Source of the DNA: Phoronis ovalis
Lineage: Eukaryota > Phoronida > Phoronidae
Length of the DNA stretch: 11,731 nt
Assembly (NCBI GenBank): GCA_028565635.1
Contig: JAOXYB010025391.1
Span: 1 to 11,731, forward strand
Direction of reading: 5' to 3'
This document shows positions 1 through 9,200 of this stretch, piece after piece. The notes under the pieces are model-generated. The model had not been told where the DNA came from, made no database searches, and saw only the letters and a program-made list of their open reading frames with translations. Both the position numbers and the translations under genes were made by a program. Numbering within the stretch: the stretch's first letter is position 1; the number at the start of each line of letters is the position of its first letter.

Positions 1-2076
1 AACTATTTTATGTATTTTAGTACTATAATGTATTAAAAAACTTCCAATCAATGTTTCTAACGACTGATGTCAGTCTATACTATATGTTATGGGCGGTGTT
101 AAAATGACCTTTAAACAAAAACAATATTCATATATCTAAATTAATAGCTTGAAACAATCACATTTTTTTCATGATAAGGAGCCGATAAAGATCCCTTAGA
201 CATAGCTGATCGAAAATTCTTAAAACATTCTTACCATGAACAGCGCTTTTAATTTGTTTTAAAGATACTTACTAGTATAATTACTTATTATGTGTTATTT
301 TGAAAACTACAACCTTCAGGCATTTTTAATGATGCTGCATGTTGAGTAAAATACTCGCAGCGACTGAGACGCATCTTGAAATACTTACTAGTGTAAGGAC
401 ACTGCTGAGTATATCCACATGTGAACACAAAGACGGGAAAAATTCTCCAAATAAAATATTTGTACCCAAAATTAAACATGGCTCTAGTCTGAAGTTGCCT
501 CATCCAAAGCTTGTAATAAGGGAGCAATTAAATTAAAGATATTGTAAACATTACAACGGCAAAATCAATATGTTAATTAAACCAATCACGAGCGACGTTA
601 AAACTGCAAATTATACATTATATTTGAAAAGAATAGAAGAAATAATAGTAGAAGACATTGCCTAGGGCAACGACTTGTCTGTATTTATTTTTTTCTATAC
701 ATTTTTACTGTAGATAAACATATATAGACAATATATTGGTCAGCAATTGAATTATTACCTTTTATGAAATTCAATATCCGTCAGAGCTGCCTAAATATTA
801 AAAAATAGTTTAGGTATAGTTGTTAAACAATGAATTTGAATTAAGTTGGCCAACAAAGATGCATTTACGATGGGAATATGCAAATTCTTACAAAATTGTA
901 CATTTACACTTTAAAGCAAATCAATGTATTTTAATTGAGCCATATTAGTCTCATGTAGACAGCAATTTCCGTAGGTATTGTGGAATAATAGCGATTTTTA
1001 ATCACCGTTAATCTGGGAAAATTATCCTTTTACGGCAATTAAAACATTTACACTGAAATATTTACATTGAACAGCAGGCTTCAAAAATTAAAAACTTATT
1101 TACTTTTGCAAACTTAATATAAAGGTATGATAATGATTGATTACCTATTATCTCAGCAGGAAAGTGGGTAGGTGATCACAAATTTATAACCAACATTTTA
1201 TTCCTTGTTAAACTTCTCGGAATGCATCGCGTACAAATGTACATATCTTGGAAAACATAAAATTCATAATTTTAAAGAACATGATTTGCGTGCTGCCAAT
1301 AATTTGTTAAAAACGGCTTTTAAGACCATGGTTGAAAAATGTTGTGGTGTTGGCATGTGAATTTTCTCGAATTTGTGACCTGTCCATTTAAAGCACATTT
1401 TTATACAGGATTTGCTTGGTTCTTTCCTTGAACAAATATAAATAACAAATATTTGCTATGAAATGTTTACATGTAACTATACTTCACATTTAAGTAAGAC
1501 GAGTTAAAACACAAAACACACATATATATAATTCGCTTATTAGACATATATTCTGTATGCTATGAAAGTTATTCATGCGGAGATAATTCGCTAAAACCAT
1601 TGGATTACTATGTTGATTGTTAAGGCCTGTTTGTGATATTATAAGGTGGATGCTAAGGTGATTATAGTAATTCTTCATTTTCAAAACGTTGACTTTGTTT
1701 TTTAAGTAGAGATGTGTGAAGAATTAAATATACACTTTTTTCATTATTTTACAAATGGTAATAATCAGTAGTTAGCGGACAAACCAGATTTTGCATATGA
1801 TAGAAAATGTATTACATTTTGTCCTACTAATAAAGATATGGAATAAGACAAGCAGTATTACATACACCTGTGTATTAATGAACATTCTCCGCCCTCTTTT
1901 TACGGTTTTCGTTTGAGATTGATCGTGCTGTTTACTGGTACTTGAAAATGTGAAGTATTTTGCACAAAGTGAATGGAATCAGAGTTTATAAAATCGCCCC
2001 TTCTTTTTAAACTAGTGACGGAATGCTTTTATGCAAGAGCAGCCAGCAATTATATGCGTCCAGTTTCCAAATATTT

Positions 2077-2087
2077 CCACCAGGTGG
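2077..2087 (+). promoter_or_regulatory. CTCF-like core motif CCACCAGGTGG
   Basis: The eleven bases match the conserved bilaterian CTCF core CCASYAGRKGG exactly; the next base is T rather than the usual C. A second match lies at 9149-9159 in the same orientation. Binding is inferred from the motif alone. Confidence 0.3.
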
Positions 2088-2449
2088 TCTACACAATCAG
2101 CTGTCGAAAAATTAAGTGTAGGCTGGAGACATAACTAGCTAGCTTGATTTGAGACTGAATAAAATAAGGTCAGAAGGTCTGGCAAGATGTTATAAAAGTA
2201 TATATTATGATTGCATGAATTAGGATATAAACATTTCATAAAATAAATACAAAATTAAATATACATTGAATTCATAGTCAGTGCAGGCAAATCTTTGCAG
2301 TATTACCAGATTATATATGCTATTATACATGCTTGCGAATATGCAAGAGGAGCCTGTATTATGGAACACAACACAAACAAACAAAATCAGCAAAAAGTAA
2401 ACATATAATTATAGAAAAGGGCGAGTAAAAGTTCAGTCACTCGACATGC

Positions 2450-2455
2450 TTTATT
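2450..2455 (-). terminator. Possible polyadenylation signal AATAAA
   Basis: AATAAA read on the minus strand, about 570 bases downstream of the gene's stop codon. It is the first canonical hexamer I see past the stop. In such AT-rich DNA the hexamer can occur by chance. Confidence 0.3.
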
Positions 2456-2709
2456 CCCTCAATTACCAATTCAAGAATGTTTACATTAACATACATCTCA
2501 CTACAGTACCAACAGCCTGATTTTCCAAGAATTGGACTACCGAACTGCATGGAAAATTTAGAGTTTTATATTGACCTATTTATATACAAATCCACGTGTA
2601 AAACATATTTCAGCAAAAAGCGAATAATAATTTAGATGTGCTGTTACGTCATTTGATTAAACGCAGGGTATTCATGACTGGAATATATTTCCTATCACAA
2701 AAAGGTTTC

Positions 2710-2715
2710 TTTAAT
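2710..2715 (-). terminator. Possible alternative polyadenylation signal ATTAAA
   Basis: ATTAAA, the commonest variant signal, read on the minus strand about 310 bases past the stop codon. It would give a shorter 3' untranslated region than the signal at 2450. Confidence 0.25.
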
Positions 2716-3022
2716 TTTTATGCAGTAATTGAATACATTTTTCATTATATGGACGTTTAACATACATCATTTGGCACTCTATAAAAAATGAGACTATAGT
2801 AAAAATAATTCATGCAAATAAGCAGTCACCGTTATCGTCCAAAATAAAAGTAAAAAAATGATTAACTTAAACACACTTGAAATACATTTGAACATAAACA
2901 TGTCATAAAAATTGTTATCAATAGAAGTGTCTGTGAGTAATATAACCATACAGGTAATAGGAACATTAAAAGTCCGAGTGAAATAAAAAGTGTACAAACA
3001 TCAAAATCAAGAATGTCCACAC

Positions 3023-3032
3023 GTCACGTGAC
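3023..3032. repeat. Perfect 10-bp palindrome GTCACGTGAC over the stop codon
   Basis: A perfect palindrome containing the E-box CACGTG. It overlaps the last two codons and the stop of the desulfurase-like gene. It may be coincidental. Confidence 0.6.
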
Positions 3033-3223
3033 ACGTTGTTTATATGTGTCATTTAAATTTTTGTCAACATTTTTTAATTCAGGCTCGTTTTCATCTTCCT
3101 CAAAAATAGTTGGAGACGTAGTGACCACCTTATAGCTGTTTTTCCGGGATCTTCTGCTTGATGATCTGGTAGACGAAATACTCATTCGAGGTGAAAAGGG
3201 AACTTGTTTCTTTACGGAGGGAC
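3024..3223 (-). CDS. Exon M: terminal exon, Ser/Arg-rich and acidic tail
   Basis: The acceptor is TTATTGTAG. The exon takes one base from exon L and runs 66 codons to TGA. It encodes PSVKKQVPFSPRMSISSTRS, then SSRRSRKNSYKVVTTSPTIF, and an acidic stretch EEDENEPELKN before a polar end. The basic Ser/Arg-rich part could be a phosphorylation or nuclear-targeting region (inference only); there is no membrane segment. The other two frames stop early (after VPP, or after about 29 codons), so phase decides the reading. Confidence 0.85.
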
Positions 3224-6200
3224 CTACAATAATAAAAATAATAATTAACGTCTAGCTTGATATATCAGCGCGTTGTATTTCGACTGTATAATAAGTTAGC
3301 ACTAGTATCTAATCACAGTCACCGTCTCTACTGTATAGGCCGAATAAAGTCGAATAAACGTAATTTTATTAATTTCCTCTTTTCTTGTCTCTGGGCAGCT
3401 ATGGGGACAATTTTTTTCATCAAAAAATGATGGGATTCCGAACTGCTAAATCAGTCATTTCTCTTCGTATTTCGCACCAATTCACTTTGGCATTTTAAAG
3501 CATGGCTCACAATGCATACTGGTTGCTGGTTGTGTGCTTGCAACACGCAATTAAGAAGCGGACACAGTTTTTAGATATATGTATGTACATCCCGCTTACT
3601 TTTCACGAATGGAAACTCTTCAATCAGCAGAAACTTCTGTGCGTCGGTTGGAAGCAAAAACCATACTAGGTTTTCGAACTCGCTTGGTATATGTTTCCTT
3701 AAATCGGTGTCGCTCGTGTCCATTTTCTAAAGGAGATACACAGTTAATAGTCTTAAACCCTCCTATATACACTTAGTATAAGTATAAACAGGAGTTCAAC
3801 TGTATATCGCAACATGACTTCTATAAATTAAAATGACGCTAGATTAAATTGCAATACTGGTTTTGCAAATAGTTTTAAACTTTTTAATATTACTAAAGAA
3901 TTGTGGATTGATAACGAAAAACAATTGAAGGCAAAATATTTAATTATGCGCGATGTAGCTGGACATTTTAACAAAATATTCCATATTCCATCAAACTACT
4001 AGTATACCGAGCTAGCTATAAGTCTAACAATAAGCGCGCAATTGTATGTACTGTGCTCGTTGCCTTTAAACTACCTTTCTGTCATGTAAAATCATTCTAA
4101 TATACCTGAGAAACAACCTTGGCTTTATTAAAAACAGTCATTGCGGTTGCCATCATTTTATGCATACTGACATGACCGACTAGGTTTTTATTTCCTGTTT
4201 TCTTGAAGCTGACGTCATGTAAAGATAATTCTCCCTCTGTTTTGCCCTCTCTGTGCTTCCAAGCACCTGTGTGGCTATCGAACGTATACTAAAATATATA
4301 AGATACACACACACCTGTACACTGACAATTACGCAATTATCAAAAATTATTAATAAGAGCAGTACCATGCAAGTATACCAAGGAAGGGACATCAACCATG
4401 TTGTCAAGGCTACATACTAGTCCGCCTTGAAGATACCTCTGTTTCCCTAATATGATCTACATTATATATAAATACAACATTGGAGCTCTGTATTGTGTAA
4501 AATCCTAAGCTACGCAGTAATAATACGCAAAAGTATAAAAGTTAAATCACCCCTTAAAGGAATTACGTAAAAACAACAACTCGTATATTATACCTGGGCA
4601 AGAAGTGTCCAGCCATGTGTAGCAACTAAATCAACAGCGTTGATGATGTAGTCGATTACGTCATCGGTAGCAAAATATGGCAAATTCAATCGAGTAAAAC
4701 CAGGTCTGTAATAAAAAAATACAAGTGCATGCGATTTACATAGTACACAGTATAGTATTTTTGAAAAATATCAAAAAAAAAACCCAGCAGGATCAATATA
4801 TTACTCATTTTTTAAGTGTTCTATGTAATAAAATGACACACACTTGGTATTAATACCATTTCATGATCAGGTGCGCAACTTTTTTTTGTAGAATTACCAC
4901 CCTTGAACAGAGTTGTTGCATGCATCAACTCCCACAGCAGTTGGCATTTCGGTGAACCAAGATAAATTGTAGTATTGTTCAGGTCCACATGCTAGCAACA
5001 AGAACACTTTAAGGTGACTTACTTATTCACACTTTATGCTTTGAGATTAATCTTTGGTAGTTAAATGAACAGTGTACATGTTTTTGAAAGTTACTAACAT
5101 ATCGATGACAACTTGTTTTCAACCTGATTATGTAATCAGTAAAGAGGCCATTTTAGGAGAAAGTCATTCTTTCCAAAACATAAACTTGAAAATAATAAAA
5201 ATCCAACTCCTCCATAACTACAAATCTGAAACTTGGCCATCAGTTACTTCTAACAGGGACTTCTAATGTAGTATCTCAGATTTTTAAAATAATTGTGCTA
5301 TGTTTATAAATGATGTGTTTCTAAATATATGAGTGTTACAAAAAATGAAAAAAATTCAATTTTGAAGGGTCATAATTTTAGAATAAAGCAAAATATAAAT
5401 ATCTGAGGCACTATTTTAAAGATCTCTACAGCTAAGTTTCAACTGTGTAACTACAGGGTTGTTGGAGCTAATTTATTTTTGAAATGTATCTTCTGTTAAA
5501 TTTATAACCCAGAATGATCCCTTTGCTGATTACATTTTCATAATTTTCAAGTTGTTACTATTATAAAAATGCTGTGTTATCTTTTCATTTAACTGTTCAA
5601 AATTTGACAAGAATTTTATAGTTCCATCAATTTGTGCCGAACTGTACTCGCCGCCTTAAAATCTGACTAACTGTGTACACAATAAAAGACGTTTACGTAG
5701 TAATGCATCTACTTTAATATAGTATCACTCTTACTTCATGACTTCCATTGTATCTTCAATCTCATTCTTCTCCATGACTCTGCAACGAAAATGTCATTTC
5801 ATCTAGTAACACAAATGCAACTACATTCGAACTAACTGGATACCTTTTATGTCAGTGTGTCATAGATTTGACTAAGAAAACCTGGCTCAAAACCGTTAGT
5901 CCCTAGTACAAAAAAGTCGTAATATAACATACACATCATTTTTCATGTCTACATGTTTGGAAGAGAAATAATTGATCTATATTTATCTTTTTTCATGGTT
6001 ATGTCATGATCATTGGATAGTTTTGTAAAATTAGTCATCCAACTATAGGTAACTTCACACAAACCTTTAATTCACATTTTCATTCATGACAAAAAATACA
6101 TTGTCAAAACGCAACCTTAGTCTTTTAGCATTGCAAAACAATTATGCAACTTTACGCATCTCTTTAAATGTTTATTTTCGTCATCATGTAATAAACTTGC

Positions 6201-9200
6201 ATCTATAGTATGTCAGCCTACTCGATCTGTCGGTACAACTACATGTAGTATATAGGCATGCAAGGCTCTACATTGTTCTTACTAAATACCATATTTGGTA
6301 ACTGCGTCATCACAAGTGAAAATAATGTATAACGTGACAAAGCAACACGGCTGCAAACATACCCTATATTTTCACCGGGATTTCTTTCTTCTGGAGGCGT
6401 AAGAAAATAGAAAAACTTCTTTGCTACTGGTTCAGATATACCAAGAAGATCCTGTAAATATAAAAAAATATAAATATTTATGTTAGTCTGTACTTAGAAT
6501 ATAACAAATACAGGAACTGTTCTATATAATACTTTTTCTAGGAGACGCTTCAAAAAAGCAAATTTACTAAAAACTAAATTCCGTCATAGAAACATTAATA
6601 AATTACACCTTTACAATCTTTGGTTATGCAAAGTGTTCCGTCGAGTCAAGGTTATAAATCAATTCTCACCTCAGCATACGGTCCAGCGCAAGCACAACCA
6701 CCACGTGACTGGATACCAAATAGGTCATTCAAGATGGCTGCCACGAAATTGTAATGAAGTAATTGATTACTTGCTTGGTGTTTGATAAGAAAAGAGTAAA
6801 TTGGAATTCTTTTAGCTGACTGGCTACCTAAGATCATTAAGTTCTTGTTTTGTTTCCATACTTTCATGGCACGTCTAACAATTTCTTCTTCGCGTATGTT
6901 TATGAAATGTGGATCTAGTTTCTGAAAGAGACATACTTTTATAACCATTCGCTTTATTGTGTCTTAATTGAAATAATCAAGATGCGCCATGGTAAACTTC
7001 TCAACAGCAAGTGATGCGAAAAAAGTGCAACAACAAACCCAAACCCAAATCCTAATAGTACGCTTCAGGAAAAAAGAGATAACTGAAAATGTATAACTAC
7101 ACAATTCAAAATTAATTACGTTATTTTTAAGTATTTACCAGCTTAAGTTGAAAAACCAATCCAGCTCTAATCGCCTCTACAATGGCTGGGGTACCACCTT
7201 CTTCTCGCTCTTCAATATTGCTTATGTACCGGTGCGTATCTCGTGTGACCTACGGCAAGTATAAAATGATTTAGAAATGCTGACGGATTATTATAACAAG
7301 GATAGAAATATAAAACGCGCTAAAGAGTCATAGTTCTATATTGCGTAACAAATTGACACTGATCTTATGATTCAGTAAAAAAGTATTTAATTCAAAATGC
7401 TAAAAAAATCTTGTTCGATAGGCAGATAAAGTTTCTTCCAGTTGATCTATATGACAATATGCAAAAACAGGATTATTACCAGATATATGTTACTGTGTAT
7501 TGCATTTTGGCTTTTAATAATTTTATATACATACGTAAGACACCGTTCCACCACCTCCACAGTGGGGCACTGCATTGGTGAACAAAGTGCGTTTGGCAAC
7601 AAGAATTCCAGGGGTTCCAGGACCTCCAACAAACTTATGTGGTGAAAGAAATATGGCGTCTTTGTATCTGTAAAATCGTACATCACAAACATAATTATGT
7701 GACTGTTGCGATACTTTTCTTTAAAATATGCCATTAATGTAATACGTAGATATTGTTGTCATTGCAGATAAGATAAAATACAAGTCAAAATGTCTGTAAT
7801 AAGCTGTAAAAACACTTACGCTGTTTCTGACTCATTCATGTCGATTTTCAAATATGGCCCTGCAGTTGCATAATCCCAGAAAATCATGCCGCCATGTTTG
7901 TGCACAAGCTCTGACACTGTAGCCGTATTTGATATTATTCCGGTTATATTGCTGGCTGCGGAAAACGTGGCTATGATCTTGTATTTTTCCATTTTATGAA
8001 TCTGAATTTAAATGAGTTGTGATGAAGGTTAGCCAACAACACAATTTGGGTGAAGTATTTGATCAAAAAGACGACGAATTCCACTTCATAAATTACACAA
8101 ATTAAAATACATTTGGAATTCTCAGGATCAAAATTGACAAGTACAGTATTTTCATATTTTAACATTATACTGTGTTTAAAACTAATTCGTAAAATATAGA
8201 GTAGCTGCTGTATTGCTAGTATTTTGCCTCTTACCACTAATTGTCTTTTGAGATCTTCCAAATCAACTTGTCCACCCCTCTTTGTTTCGGCAATTCTGAC
8301 AACCTTGGCACCCGTTTCTTTCCATGGCAATATATTAGAATGATGTTCATAAGGACTCGTTAGCACGACAGTCTTAGACTTGTCTCTTGCTATATCCATT
8401 ACTCCAATTAGTTTATGCACAGCACCGGTGACGCCATTACCGGTAAAAATGACAACATCTTGGTCCGAAGCATTTACACAGCATTTAACGATATGTCTGC
8501 AATAAATAACACCTCAGTTTCAGTGTTATGTGCCTGTATACAAACTCTTTTTCGCGAAAAGTACCTATATTGCATAGTATCTTAATAGTACATATCTCTA
8601 ACTGTACAAATCTGCTCCACACTGTTGTCTGTGTATATAGTGTATTAAGAGGCAACTGCTATTGGACTATTTCACCTACAAATACTATAAGAATACGAAA
8701 ATGGCAGAAAACTGGACTTTAACTGAGTGAGGAAAAATTGGGATCCAAGAAAACCAGGGAGAACTATCAGTCAACTTTTTGCCTTTATTAAATTTCTGCT
8801 TGGAAAATTGATATATCCTACCTTGCCTCCTCTCTCAATCTCTGTGTACTTCTCCCAGTGACATTAGCTGTTGTGTGTGTATTGGCGTATAATTCGTAGA
8901 CATGGTTCCTGATATAATCTTCTATGTACTGGAGAGGTCGGCCTGATGCAGTGTAATCACAGTATACAACTACAATTAAGTACATCTAAAACTACTGGTG
9001 GATCTATATCTATATCAGAATATACGAAATTTTACTACTATGAATGTGTGGAGGATACCAGGTGAACACACGTTCTTCCTGTGTCATGATATATATTTAA
9101 CTAAATAGGAAGCATCAGCTCACTAGCAGCTTGTGTTTTTCGAAACTCCCACTAGATGGTCTTTGACCAGTCAACTACAGTGAAAACAGTTGATAATAAC

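Larger units (their letters stand above)
1..3023. other. AT-rich non-coding region 3' of the desulfurase-like gene
   Basis: About 3 kb with no recognisable coding exon, tRNA or mobile-element protein. The only open frames are short (64-79 codons) and match nothing I know. A slightly G+C-richer patch at about 310-540 is open on both strands but shows no family motif and no convincing splice sites. The part nearest 3023 should include the gene's 3' untranslated region. Confidence 0.6.
3224..4593. other. Introns between exons J-K, K-L and L-M
   Basis: Three introns of 305 (4289-4593), 379 (3727-4105) and 376 (3224-3599) bases. A short (CA)n run lies near 4305-4316. Nothing else is recognisable in them. 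Confidence 0.8.

Noticed and set aside
288-536. Overlapping open frames on both strands (79 and 65 codons)
   Set aside because: No recognisable domain, no convincing splice sites and no neighbouring exons; kept only as a composition note.
3669-3682. TTCGAACTC-like stretch suggesting a tRNA T-arm
   Set aside because: No matching acceptor stem or anticodon arm; it lies within coding exon L.
4180-4407. 75-codon minus-strand open frame with a hydrophobic start
   Set aside because: It overlaps exon K in another frame; the exon K frame carries the YTFDSHTGAWKHRE pattern and fits both neighbours.
4913-4930. Near-palindrome TTGTTGCATGCATCAA
   Set aside because: It is imperfect and lies in the optional exon; short AT-rich near-palindromes are expected by chance.
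6371-6380. TTCACCGGGA shared by exon H, 10571 and the minisatellite unit
   Set aside because: Only about nine bases are shared and the flanks differ, so it is treated as coincidence.
7447-7734. 95-codon minus-strand open frame over the lysine exon
   Set aside because: It is out of frame with the SPHKF reading, which has proper splice sites and clear family motifs.
7971-8234. Continuation of the exon C frame to 7971
   Set aside because: After the GTAAGA donor at 8234 the sequence stops resembling the family, and the next exon at 8001 continues it in phase.
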